Made by a program: the position numbers and the translations under genes
Source: Dipteronia dyeriana
Taxonomy: Eukaryota > Streptophyta > Magnoliopsida > Sapindales > Sapindaceae
Reading direction: 5' to 3'
Assembly (NCBI GenBank): GCA_032871835.1
Contig: CM065297.1
Coordinates: forward strand, 64,839,253-64,903,252
Length of the DNA: 64,000 nucleotides
Notes under the pieces: generated by a model
Databases searched by the model: none
What the model was told of the DNA's origin: nothing
Seen by the model: the letters and a program-made list of their open reading frames with translations, nothing else
Shown: in pieces, positions 23,258-34,284 of the stretch
How the letters are laid out: each line of letters opens with the position of its first letter
Position numbering within the stretch: position 1 is the first letter of the stretch

Positions 23258-23454
23258 ACCCATGATTAATTCTTGAGAATTGAGATTTGGATCTTAGGTT
23301 TTAAGAAATTTTTGAATAATTAAGGTTTTGATCTTCATTTATGAAATTTGCTTGAGTTTCGGTGTTTTGGATTTGGATTAGATTAATGTTTGATGCTAAA
23401 TATAGGTATGTATTCTATTAAAAAAAACTGGGCAAATTTGGGTCGTTGGGTTTT

Positions 23455-23710
23455 AACCCAGATCCGTTGCCGATCTCAGCTTGGTGCCACGTCGGTCGTC
23501 ATTAGTCTAGATCAAGCGACCCATCGTGTGTGGCGCCGCTGTCAGTTCGATTAAGAGTGGATCGATGTTCGTCGATCGCTGCTTCGTTCGATCGTTCGGT
23601 CCATATCGATCGCCGATCTCGGTTTACGGGCAATTGACCAATGCTTCGCCGTGCGTCGTTGCCTCCAAGCGATAACGTGGTGGCCTTTGGTGTGGTGAAC
23701 GACAAAGAAT
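23455..23710 (+). other. GC-rich leader patch of the Copia element
   Basis: A CpG-rich stretch with repeated GATCG/CGATC motifs (for example GATCGATGTTCGTCGATCGC). I recognise no protein. It is followed by quasi-repeats of the style GGGGTCAATTTG (23760-24000). Confidence 0.6.
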
Positions 23711-24084
23711 TAGGGTTTTCAGTCAATTTTTACTCAAGCCCTTCTCTTGAAAATTAGATATTCTTGAGGGACTGTTTTATAAATTTTATGGGCCATTTTT
23801 GTGATTTTGATAAAGATTCGGGGCCTATTTATAATTATCAAATTTTAATAGGCCTGTTTGCAATTACAAAAATGTTTTGGGGTCAAATTTTAATTATTAC
23901 AAGTTACTGGGTCATTTTTTTTATTTTGAAAAAATATAGGGGTCAATTTGTTATTATGGAAACTTAATGGGCTAATTTGTAATTTCACCAAATCAAGGGC
24001 AGTTTTGCAATTTTGATAAAATAAAATAAATTTTTATTTTATTTTATTTTATTTTAAGGATCAACTGAAATTCAAATATTTGGT

Positions 24085-25020
24085 GGTATACATTTTATAG
24101 TTAAATAAAGTAGTCCATCATTCTAAATGAGCTAATTGAAATAAGATGTCTCCAAAGTGACTTCTCTTGTGTAGATTGTTCATGAAGGATGTTGGATGTT
24201 CGTGTGTGTGTAAATTCATGCGGGTATTTACCGGCCCAAAGGAAGGTTAATACTTGGCCGAATTGCACACACACACCTGTGGTGGTAAACATGTGACGAT
24301 TATAAGGTTTTACATGTGAATAATAAGTCGATCCAAAGATAGATTTATTATTTAATATAAATTATTGTCAATGTTTGATTACTACTAAAAGAGTACCACA
24401 TGTGTGTATAAATTCATGCTGGTATTAGTCGGCCTAAATGAAGGTTAATACTTGGCCGAATTGTACATACATCTGTGGTGGTAAACATGTGATGATCCAA
24501 AGATAGATTTATTATTTAACATAAATTATTATTAATGTTTGATCACTACAACAAGAGTACCACTTACAATTAATATTATTTTCCAAGGACTTGATATTAA
24601 TGTTGTACTAGGTATCTTGAGATGAGACCGACCATTATTTGGTATATCTTTTATGGTTAAATAAAGTGGGCTAATTGAAACAAGATGTCGCTAAAGTGAC
24701 ATCTCTTGTGTAGATTATTCATGAGGGATGTTGGATGTTTGTGTGTTTGTAAATTCATACGAGTATTAGTCAGCCCAAAGGAAGGTTAATACTTGGCCGA
24801 ATTGTACACACACCTGTGGTGATAAATATGTGACGATTATTAGGTTTTACATGTGAATAATAAGTCGATCCAAAGATAGATTTATTATTTGACATTAATT
24901 ATTGTCAATAATTGATCACTACAACAAGAGTACCACTTACAATTACTATTACTGTCCAAAGACTTGATATTAATATTGTGCTAAGTATCTTGAGATGAGA
25001 CTTACCATTATTTGAATTTG
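24085..25020 (+). repeat. Long tandem duplication in the Copia leader
   Basis: A block starting TTATAGTTAAATAAAGT (24097) and ending near GAGTACCAC recurs at 24650 onward, about 555 bp later; a partial copy lies between (24398-24625). Markers AAGGTTAATACTTGGCCGAA and CCAAAGATAGATTTATTATT occur three times each. The leader precedes gag. Confidence 0.85.
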
Positions 25021-25096
25021 TTGATTATTGTATTTGGTTATTGATGTGAGCATGTTTGTGTGTTTGTTTTGTTCTCTTTCAAGTTAATGTTTTACT

Positions 25097-25785
25097 ATGT
25101 CTACTAATACCAACTTTATACCCATGCTTAATGGGATCAACTTTAAGGATTTGGAAGGAGATCATACTCATTGTTCTCGGCTGCATGGATCTGGACCTTG
25201 CATTTCGAGTTGAGCAACCCGCTTCTCTTACGGATGTAAATTCTCTTGATAATAGGAAGAACTTTGAGAAGTGAGATTGCTCAAATCGTATGAGTCTTAT
25301 GATCATCAAACGTGGTATTCCAGAGGCATTTAGGGGTGCGGTATCTGAAAAGATAACCAAAGGCAAAGAGTTCATAACCGAAATTGAAAAGCATTTTGTG
25401 AAAAACGATAAGGCAGAAACAAGCACTGCATTTGCAAAGCTTGATTTCTATGAAGTACAAAGGCAAAGGGAACATTAGGGAGTACAATATGGAAATGTCT
25501 CATATTGCTTCTAAGCTTAAGGCATTGAAGCTCGAGCTGTCTGATGACTAGCTCGTGCATTTGGTAATAATATCACTTCCTGCACAATACAGTCAGTTTA
25601 AGGTCTGTTACAACTATCAAAGGGAGAAATGGACTCTTAATGAGCTCATTTCTTATTATGTGTAAGAGGAAGAGAGGCTGAAGCAAGATATGACCGAAAT
25701 TGTTTATTTGGCTAGCACATCTAAGGATAAGAGCAAAAAAAAAGAGAATAATGAAGCTGTTAAACACCTTATGAGCTTTGGATAA
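25097..25785 (+). pseudogene. Copia gag, frameshifted and truncated
   Basis: Gag-type UBN2 domain. It starts at MSTNTNFIPMLNGINF; a frameshift leads to GCMDLDLAFRVEQPASLTD, then IPEAFRGAVSEKITKGKEFI, FAKLDFYE and SKLKALKLELSDD, and SLPAQYSQFKVCYN. At least three frame changes or stops break it. The C-terminal zinc knuckle is missing because the internal deletion begins right after SKDKSKKKENNEAVKHLM. Confidence 0.85.
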
Positions 25786-25794
25786 GCATAAAGT

Positions 25795-26360
25795 CTAGTC
25801 TAAAGCATTTTTCACATTTTGGGATGTCCAATTGAGGCAAGGCCTTACAGGCCACATGAAAGGGAATTGGACTCCAAAATTGTGAGCAACTACTTTATTG
25901 GCTACTCTGAGCGATCTAAGGGCTATAAGTTTTATGATCCCATATTTAGTTCAATTTTTAAAACGGGAACTGCAACATTTTTTTGAGGATGTTGAGTTTG
26001 GGGGAGAAATAAGGTTAGAGAGACATTATCTTTGAGGAATAATCGGTTTCGATTCCTACTATCACTTTTGACAATGTACAGGCTTCTAGACCTGTCATTG
26101 ATCAGGAAGCGAGTCTGGATCCTCAATCAGACAATGTTGAACAACCCCTATTCAAGATGAGGTAATTGTTCTTGAGGAACAAACTCAACAACCTCAACAA
26201 CTTCAACAACCAGTGCCATTAAGGTGATCTACTAGAGAAAGAAGAAATTCTATTCCGGACCATTTTTTTCGTATTTCTCCAGGAACATGAGGAAGACATT
26301 GGAATGATGGAAAATAATCCAATCAACTTCCATCAAGCCATGCAGGGTTCCAACTCTTAA
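25795..26360 (+). pseudogene. Copia integrase C-terminal remnant
   Basis: Immediately after gag the sequence reads ILGCPIEARPYRPHERELDS and NYFIGYSERSKGYKFYDP, the block that follows the integrase core in Copia polyproteins, then a degenerate linker rich in Gln (EEQTQQPQQLQQP). So protease, zinc-binding domain and catalytic core of integrase were deleted between 25785 and 25795. Confidence 0.82.
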
Positions 26361-27404
26361 AAGTGGATTGATGCCATGAATGAGGAGTATAAGTCTATGC
26401 AAGACAATAAGGTTTGGGAACTTTTCCCATTACCAGAAGGTGCGAAGCCCATTGGTTGTAAATGGATATTTAAAACCAAAAGGGATTCGAAAGGTAATAT
26501 GGAGAGGTATAAGGCTCGTCTTGTAGTTAAAGGATTTACCCAAAAGGAAGGGATTGACTATAAAGAGACTTTCTCTTTCGTTTCAACGAAAGACTCTTTT
26601 AGGACAATCATGACACTTGTTACACATTTTGACCTTGAGCTTCATCAGATGGATGTTAAGATGACGTTTCTCAATGGTGACATAGACGAAACAATTTATA
26701 TGGTGCAGCCAGAAAACTTTGAGTCGGGAGACCCAAAGAATATGGTTTGCAAATTTACAAAATCCATCTATGGACTCAAGCAAGCTTCCCGTTAGCGGTA
26801 CCATAAGTTTCATTAAGTGGTTATCTCGTTTGATTTTAAGATAAACGCTATTGATAATTGTGTGTATCACAAATTCAGTAGGAGTAAGCACATATTCCTG
26901 GTTTTATATGTCGATGACATACTGTTTGCCACAAATGATATAGACATGTTGCATGAAACTAAGAGATTTCTATCAAAGAATTTTGAGATGAAAGATCTTG
27001 GTGATGCCTCCTTTGTATTAGGGATCCAGATACAACGAGATCGCTCTCGAGGTATTCTTGGATTATCACAAAGGAGCTATATCGATATAGTGCTCAAAAG
27101 GTTTGGCATGCAGGACAGCAAACCAGGTTACACCCATGTTGCTAAGGGAGACAAGTTCAGTCTCAATCAGTGCCCTAAAAGTAACCTTAAAGCTAAGGAA
27201 ATGCAGAAGATTCCCTATGCATCAGCTGTAGGGAGTCTAGTGTATACTCAAGTATGTACGTGTCCGGATATTGCGTACATTGTTGGTATGTTAGGCAGAT
27301 ATTTAAGTAACACTGAGATGAATCATTGGATAACAGCCAATCGAGTTATAAGATATTTGAAGAGAACAAAAGATTATATGCTCACATATAAGATATCGGA
27401 TTAG
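26361..27404 (+). pseudogene. Copia reverse transcriptase
   Basis: RT motifs in order: WELFPLPEGAKPIGCKWIFK, YKARLVVKGFTQKEGIDY, HQMDVKMTFLNGDIDETIYM, SIYGLKQASR, then after a stop at 26796 (expected Trp position) and a small defect the frame 26817-27404 gives FLVLYVDDILFA with the YVDD active site, KNFEMKDLGDASFVLGIQI and PYASAVGSLVYTQVCTCPDI. TAG at 26794-26796 and a disrupted stretch to 26817 inactivate it. Confidence 0.93.
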
Positions 27405-27880
27405 TTTGAGATCATAAGGTATTTCAACTCCGATTTTACTGGATGCCAAGACAGTATGAGATCCACATCAGGCTACATATACCCGTTGGCTGGTGGAGCT
27501 ATTTCTTGGAAGAGTGCCAAACAGAAACTCATATCTTCTTCCATCATGGCAGCAGAGTTTGTACCATGCTATGAGGCATCCAACCATGGAATATGGCTGC
27601 GGAATTTTGTCACTGGGTTGCACATTCTGGAGGGTGTTGAAAGACCACTCAAACTATATTGTGACAATAAGTTAGCAGCGCTTTATTCTAACAACAACAG
27701 AAGCTCATCTAATTCAAAGCATATTGACATTAAGTTCCTAGTTGTGAAGGAAAGAGTGCAGAGTGGACATATACCGTAGAGCACATTGGGACAAACTCCA
27801 TGATAGCGGATCCACTTACAAAAGGATTACCACCCAAGGTCTTTCATGAGCACACTGCTCATATGTGTGTTATTTTGTGT
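27405..27880 (+). pseudogene. Copia RNase H
   Basis: Frame 27456-27779 reads RSTSGYIYPLAGGAISWKS, KLISSSIMAAEFVPCYEA, LYCDNKLAALYS and SKHIDIKFLVVKERVQ, the Copia RNase H. The preceding segment (YFNSDFTGCQDS) holds the first Asp region. A stop at 27777 is followed by degenerate EHIGTNSMIADPLTKGLPP. Confidence 0.9.
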
Positions 27881-28305
27881 GAGGATATCACATTATAGTG
27901 GAAGTTTGTATAATTTGGTATTTTATTGCTCTATATTTGATTTTGGATATACTTATATATTTATGTATTTTGATATTTTTCTGATCAGAAATAAAGTATT
28001 AAGTTCATTTCACTCTGTTATATTATGTTGAGTATTGATCTCACTAAGGAATAAAGTAGGATCAGTTGGAATAGACATGTATAGATCACATTGCATGTAA
28101 TTTCCATGATTGATCTATGTCATTTGGTTATGTTGGTATACGTGACCATTGATGAGTTTAGTAACGCTAAAAGTGACGAAAACCGCTTTGATCCTATGTT
28201 GGCATAATCAATGGACGAGATTGTTCGGATATACCTTAAAATTGTGATAGCAAAATTTTGGAGCTTATAAAGCCATACACATTTGTAAAGTTACATATGT
28301 GGTCC

Positions 28306-28315
28306 AATGGGAGAT
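28306..28315 (+). other. Polypurine tract of the Copia element
   Basis: AATGGGAGAT lies directly before the 3' LTR and would prime plus-strand DNA synthesis. Confidence 0.8.
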
Positions 28316-28869
28316 TGTTGGAAAATTCCATCATATGGGGCCACACATGTGAATATTTAATGTATTGTGCTATATTTTGGTTAAACCTAAATTAAAGTGA
28401 TCTAATTAAGAATTAAAGTATCAAGGCTTAAGGATATAATTGTCATGGAATTAATGTGTAGATACCGGAGTGCTATTTCTAATTTGTTGAGGGGCCGAAT
28501 TAGAAAGGGCCGAATTAGAAATAACAAACATATAATAATTTGATTATTATATATATTTAGGGTTATGGTTCTCAAATTACACGATGCTTTTGTTTTGTCT
28601 GTATTCCCGTCAACAGAGTAAAATAGAACATGGTAGGGTTCATAAAGGTCGTGATAATTTGGAAGATCACAACCCATCCACCACCCTCCGACAATGGATT
28701 CAGGTACGCTTCCGCTTTCTCGATTTACTTCTTTTCTCTTATATTGACATGTGTCAATATTATATGTTTAGGGTTTGATTAAGTATGATATAGAAACATG
28801 GTTATGTTAAACATTCAGATTAATTTTATACCTATTCATGTTGTATTTGTGTTAATTGAATCCCTTACA
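28316..28869 (+). repeat. 3' LTR of the Copia element
   Basis: It starts TGTTGGAAAATTCCATCATA and ends CCCTTACA. It keeps the canonical TG that the 5' LTR lost, and has an extra GGGCCGAATTAGAAA copy near 28492-28522. Confidence 0.93.
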
Positions 28870-29414
28870 ACTTTCTCTTATCGTTCTGACGATAGTAGGT
28901 TTTTTTCGATTTGGATTTTTATATAAAATCGTTATATTATGCAATTGGATTTTTTCTATTTCATCTTATTTATTTCTTTTGCTATTGATTGCTTGCGTTC
29001 TGTTCGGCAATATTTACGAGTAGTAACATTTGTTCGCCAACTGTTGCCGAAGTATATATATTTAAAAAAAAAAAGTGAAAGACCGATAGTGTGCAATTGT
29101 GTAAATGAGGACATGATAATTAAAACTGATATTTGTACAGTGATCGATCGGGCGAGCAGGGTTAGTTGACGACAGACAAATAAACGTTTGTGCCTGTAGA
29201 TATTGTACTGCGTCTGTCAGTCTGTGACTGTGAGAGACCTCGTATGTGGCGCTTGCTTGGAGTTTAGTGATTGTCGTTACACCAACACTCTGCCATCCCC
29301 TACCGGAATATGTATATATTTTTTCACTTGCTTCATTATCTGTCCATCTGTCTTCGATCGTACCACATTATTTCCCTTGCTGTGTTTTATTCATTTATTG
29401 CATCCTAAGTACAT
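28870..29414 (+). other. Right half of an older LTR-like sequence, then unassigned DNA
   Basis: CTCTTATCGTTCTGACGATA follows the TSD. Placed after the left flank (22440-22692) it reads like the R/U5 part of plant Copia LTRs, which often contain TCTCTTATCGTTCTG. No PBS was found after it. 29040-29414 holds nothing I recognise. Confidence 0.4.
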
Positions 29415-29417
29415 ATA

Positions 29418-29866
29418 GACCCCGTGTGGTATGTGAGATTGTATTAGACTATTTTATAAATTGTATTGGATTAATATAGGATTGAAATTATATGAGATTG
29501 GATTGGATTGAATTAGACTAAATTAATACTATACCGTGTTTGAAAAAACATGAGACTGTACTAAATTAATATCACGTTTTGTTTGGCGAAACATATGATT
29601 GTATTAAATATTTGATAAAAGAGTATTTTCTGAAAAAAAGTTTTTATTTTATTTATTATTTTTTTTTATAAAAAAAAATAGTCCTATAAACATAGACTAA
29701 ATAAACCCAACTGGGTGTTGGGTTTATTTAGTCCTGCGTTTGCAGGACTAAATCACTAAATGCTGGGTCCCATCGGATTGGCCCAGCCAGTCCGGTATGC
29801 TTCCAAACACGGGATTGGATTGAAATTAGTCCAATCACAGTCCAAACCCAGGTGCCAAACAGGCCC
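29418..29866. mobile_element. PIF/Harbinger-type MITE, 449 bp
   Basis: The ends are GACCCCGTGTGGTATGTGAG at left and, inverted, GGGCCTGTTTGGCACCTGGG at right, with further subterminal agreement (ATTGTATTAGACTA against GTGATTGGACTAA). ATA lies on both sides (29415-29417 and 29867-29869). The right end matches the terminus of the autonomous PIF element at 21209, so that family could mobilise it. Confidence 0.82.
29695..29749. other. Two strong hairpins in the MITE core
   Basis: A perfect 17-bp stem: GACTAAATAAACCCAAC (29695-29711) and its exact inverse at 29717-29733 with a 5-base loop. Directly after it is a second stem, AGTCCTGC/GCAGGACT (29730-29749), sharing four bases with the first. Confidence 0.9.
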
Positions 29867-29869
29867 ATA

Positions 29870-31069
29870 ATGTAGTATGTTTCCTTAGTCCAAACCTTTG
29901 TTGATAGGGTCAATGACACAGTGAAAAACATAAAGAAATAAGACCGACATCTGTATTTCGTATTATATTGGAATTCATTAAAAATAAAGAGAAATAATTC
30001 TGAAATTTTATTGAATCAAAAGTTAATGAACCTTTCAGCTTATAAGACTATTTAAAATGATTAAATCTTAACACGAATCCTTGTTGGACAAGAAACAATA
30101 TTACATAACAAAAATTACAAAAAATAGCAAAAGCTGCCAAAAATAACATAATCACAAAAGTTCTGAGATTAAATGATACTAACGACCCTAAACAAGTCAG
30201 AATTGACGGCAGACGATTCTGACTTGTCAAAATCAACTTATAACTAAAAAAGAAAGTTTACTAAATTAATAAAAACTGTAATTTCAGGACCTAAACGATA
30301 GAATTTGATCGAAAGAGGAAGTGCCTCACCTCCGAAGGCGGTGACCTGAAAAGATCTCGTCGATTCGTTTCAGGTGAATTCGCATAGATTTGAATTTAGA
30401 ATGATCTCTCAAAGCTATATATGAATCAACCATTTGTTATACATCAATCAAAATGAGTTTTGTCCGATGACTTACCACTCACGTATACCTTATGAGAACT
30501 TGGGTTTGAGTTTGTCTTTCTTCTCAAATATTGGATTATTGTAATATTATATACATATAAACTTTGAATGAGACGGTTTCAAACAAATCCAATTTGTACG
30601 TTACAATAGTACCACGTACACCCAACTGTTTTTAAATAAGGCACTTTCCCACCCAACTTAATAAAATTTCTATCAACATGTCCTGCTCAATGAAATTCAA
30701 TGGTAATTATAAGCAATAAATCCTCTTATATTGCAGGGTTTGGAGCTCTGAAATTATGATAATTATAAAGCTTGATAAGGATCTTAATAACTGATTAGTT
30801 GATCTCAAGGGTTGTTTGATTACAATTACAAATTATTTTTAAAAATAGTGAATTATGCCTTTCGAGTTTAATTAATTAACTTACTAGTAGAGCTTGTATT
30901 CATTGGATCATTCCAGAATTGAAAAGGTCTCCATTGATGCGGTCAGGGATATAGCCATGATTTTTTGTTATCAGGGTAAGTTAAAACAAAATTATATATT
31001 TTTTTAAGCAAACATCGATACTAGGAAGTTTCGTTATTAGGAAACCAAAAACATATCTAGAAGAGTACA
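29870..31069. other. AT-rich spacer, no recognisable gene
   Basis: No supported coding frame and no terminal repeats were seen. I can say nothing more specific. Confidence 0.4.
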
Positions 31070-31072
31070 TAA

Positions 31073-31674
31073 GGCCCCATCCTGTAAGCGTTTTTCAGTT
31101 GTTGTTTTTCAAAAATAAAAATTAAAATGAAAATGAAAATGAAAACAGTATTTTTGGTTTAGTTTTCGATTTTTGAAAACGCGTATGGTAGCAAATACTG
31201 AAAGCTGTATTTTGAAAATGAAAACGGAAAAAACGCTTCTGGTTGGTTAACCGAAAACTATCAAAAATTGAAATATCAATTTTAGTATTTTATTTAATAT
31301 TATTACAACTATAAACAAATTGATTAAATAATTAACCAATATAATTTTTGTATTGTAATTTTTAAATTAAACACAAGTAACACATCAAAAATTAATTCAA
31401 AAAAACATATCAAAAAAATAAATTAATCAAAATTAAACTCTTAAATTATAAATAAATAATTATAATATATATATATATTATATAATAAAAATATAATTGT
31501 ATATATATTATATATATATACACATATTATTACATATATTATAATTTATATTATAATAATATATATAAAATTATTTTTTATATATGAAATATTATTATAT
31601 TTTTTATATTATATTTTTATACATAATAATACATAATATATGACATTATATCCTATGTAAATATATAATATTTG

Positions 31675-31725
<51 letters not shown>

Positions 31726-32266
31726 ATATAATATATTATGATATATATATTATAGAATATTTTTTCATAATATTTACATAATAATATTTATATAATATAA
31801 TATAATATATATATATATTTTATATATATTATATATTTTTATTTTACAATATTATATATTAATTTCTTAATTATGTAAATATTATAATATTTTATATTTT
31901 ATATAATATTTATATATAGTAATATATATTCTATAATATTTTATATTATATATATATATATAAGAGGGGCACTTTGGTAATTTAAAAATCTTGTTCCGTC
32001 TTGTCCTAGTTATATCAAATGCATAACAGTACAATTAATAGTTTAAGATTTTTTTTAATATAAAAAAAAGTGAAAAACAAAATGAAAAACAAAAACAAAA
32101 AACGAAAAGCGAAAAATAAGTATTTTGTGTTTTTCAAATCTTTCACTTTTAACACTAGTTTTGTTTTTCTAAAATAAAATGAAAAACAGTTAACTAATGC
32201 GTTTTCGAAATCGTTTTTAAAACATAAAAATGATTACAAACTGAAAAACAGCTGCAGGATGGGACT
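31073..32266. mobile_element. Non-autonomous TIR element with TAA duplication, 1194 bp
   Basis: The left end is GGCCCCATCCTGTAAGCG then TTTTTCAGTT; the inverted right end is AGTCCCATCCTGCAGCTG then TTTTTCAGTT. TAA flanks both sides (31070-31072 and 32267-32269), fitting PIF/Harbinger. The core (31440-31970) is almost pure A and T with long (TA)n runs. No transposase was found. Subterminal GAAAAAC-type motifs are repeated many times. Confidence 0.8.
31440..31970. repeat. Extreme AT tract with (TA)n runs
   Basis: About 530 bp with almost no G or C, including a perfect TA run around 31680-31720. It could form cruciforms or be a replication-fragile site. Confidence 0.95.
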
Positions 32267-32269
32267 TAA

Positions 32270-32798
32270 ACTTTCAATGAAACTACAATTAAAAAATAAA
32301 ATGCAAATAGCAAGTATTATTTAAAATTTGTCTCATGAAGGTTTCATATGATCAAACTCATCTATTATGGAATCTAATATAGGTAAAAAATATCCACTAT
32401 TCATTACACAGCTAAATAATCCAATAGTTAATTGTAGTTCATACATACAGTTTCACTACAATTATCAATTTGCAAACTTCAAGATAATTACCCATGTAAA
32501 TTTTAAATTGGAGTCACAGTGGATTAAACTGACCAGTTGTTGCATCGGGAAAAATGTACAAGTCAAAGAACTTTTATATTTATGTGGTAACTTAGTAATA
32601 ATGTATAAAAATAAAAATAATAAAAGGTTTGTGGGTTTTGTTGTGATTATCCATAAGAAAATTCAAAAGGCTGACCCGGATCAGCCCCGTTACACGTCCG
32701 CCTCAGATATGGTAGAATAATAAATATAAACCTTCATTCTTTGAACATATCAATGTAAATATACATTTTTGAGTTTCTAAATAGTATCACATCAGTAT
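32270..32798. other. Spacer with one small open frame (32367-32720)
   Basis: A 117-codon frame beginning MESNIGKKYPLFITQLNNPI is present on the plus strand. It matches no family I know and has AT-rich codon bias like its surroundings, so it is likely chance. Confidence 0.3.
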
Positions 32799-32807
32799 TT
32801 CTATTTA
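32799..32807. repeat. 9-bp target-site duplication TTCTATTTA (right copy 34238-34246)
   Basis: The 9-mer lies directly outside both ends of the element at 32808-34237, a perfect match. Confidence 0.9.
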
Positions 32808-34237
32808 GGTTTAATAGAACTAGTGCCCTCTAAACTTAGAGCGTAGTTGCATAGTGGCCCATAATTTTTTTTGTTGATATTAACCCCCCTAAACTTCCAG
32901 AAATTTTAAAAAACTGATGGATTATTAACTTCCGTCCAATTTTTATTACGTGGTCGTCACGTGCATCCAGACTTAGGGGTAAATTTGTAATTTAATAATA
33001 AATATTTATAAAAATAAAAAAAAGCATCAGGCATCAGGCATCAGACACAAAACGTATCTTCATCAGTTCATCAGACATTCACTCTTCAAAAACTTCATCA
33101 GACATTCACTTGGTTCATCAGTTCATCAGCTCCTAATTCATCAAACTTCTTCACCCTAGGTACAAACTTCTTCTTCATCCTCAATCAAACATCATCTTTG
33201 ATCAAAGTCCACACCAAACATCATTTTCAATCAAAAAACCTATAACCCCAAAATACCCATCTACAGAAACCAACAACAATCTCTAAAAATCAACACCCAC
33301 AAACAACCCCACCAGAAATCATCACCACTTCATACAAGAATTTACAAAAAAAAAATCATTACAAAACGATTGCTCATAAAATCGAAAATAGGTCCCTCGT
33401 CCAAACTCCCTCGTTCGTAGTGAAGCTTCCAGAAAACGATTACTCATACAAACCAATAAACTCAAAACACAAATCCAAGCTTCCAAATTCCATAACAAAT
33501 CCAACCTTCTAGACTCCCTCGTCCGCGACGAAGAGGCCTCGATCCATTTGGATCTTATGGAGACCCGATTATGGGTCCTTTTCGTATGGGTCTCCTTCGT
33601 CGGCGATGGTGGGTCTCTTTCGTCGGCGATGGTGTTCTAGGTTTGATTTGGTGGTTTTCATAGGTTTAGGTGGTTCGATTTGGTGGTTTTCTTGTGTCTA
33701 GATGATTCGATTTGGTGGTGGGGTTTCGGTGGTTCTAGGTTCAAGTTGGAGATGGTTTTCGATTTGGTTAATGGATGATGGGTGTGTGGATTTGGGTTTT
33801 TGGAGAAGGTGATGATATGAAGAAAAGGGCTTGAGAAAGAGAAAGGGATCATCCGTGGGTTTGGAGTTTGAGTGGGGGATTGGAGATGGGGATTTGGGTG
33901 GTTGGATTTGGGTCTGGACGGTGGTGGGGGTGTGTGGGTTTTGCAGATGAGTTTTATTTATTTTTTGATTATGGGGAGATCCAGATTGGATCTCCACCGT
34001 CCATCTCAAGTGATTATGTATTTTTTTTTCTGTAATTCTTATTAAGAAGATGAAAAGACAAATTTACCCTCAATACTACCTCACGTGATGACCACGTGAC
34101 AAAAAATTGGACGGAAGTTAGTAATCCATCAGTTTTTATAAATTTATGAAAGTTCAGGGGGGTTAGTGCCAAGAAAAAAAATCAAGGACACTATACAACT
34201 GCGCTATACGTTTAGAGAGTACTGGTGTTATTAACCC
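32808..34237. mobile_element. Non-autonomous Mutator-type element with ~190-bp TIRs, 1430 bp
   Basis: The left end GGTTTAATAGAACTAGTGCC and the inverted right end GGGTTAATAACACCAGTACT start long TIRs that share ACTGATGGATTA, AACTTCCGTCCAATTTTT and a TCACGTG core. TIRs run about 32808-33000 and 34050-34237. The 9-bp perfect TSD makes it a MULE. No transposase is present. The middle (33500-33960) is less AT-rich with repeated GGTTTCGGTGG/GATTTGG phrases and may be cargo; I recognise no protein. Confidence 0.92.
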
Positions 34238-34276
34238 TTCTATTTATTATGGACCCACTTCAAAAAAATAAATAGA

Positions 34277-34284
34277 GAAATACA
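34277..34284. repeat. 8-bp TSD, GAAATACA (right copy GAAATAAA, 36589-36596)
   Basis: Seven of eight bases agree, consistent with the 8-bp duplication of hAT transposases plus one mutation. Confidence 0.75.

Larger units (their letters stand above)
22693..28869 (+). mobile_element. Copia retrotransposon with both LTRs, 6177 bp, internally deleted
   Basis: Two similar LTRs, an initiator-Met PBS, a purine tract before the 3' LTR and the TSD ACTTT define a whole insertion. It has a long leader with tandem repeats, broken gag, and RT plus RNase H, but the nucleocapsid knuckle, protease and integrase core are missing. It therefore depends on other copies for movement. Confidence 0.93.

Noticed and set aside
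32367..32720. 117-codon plus-strand frame
   Set aside because: AT-rich composition, no motif, no similarity I recognise; likely chance.
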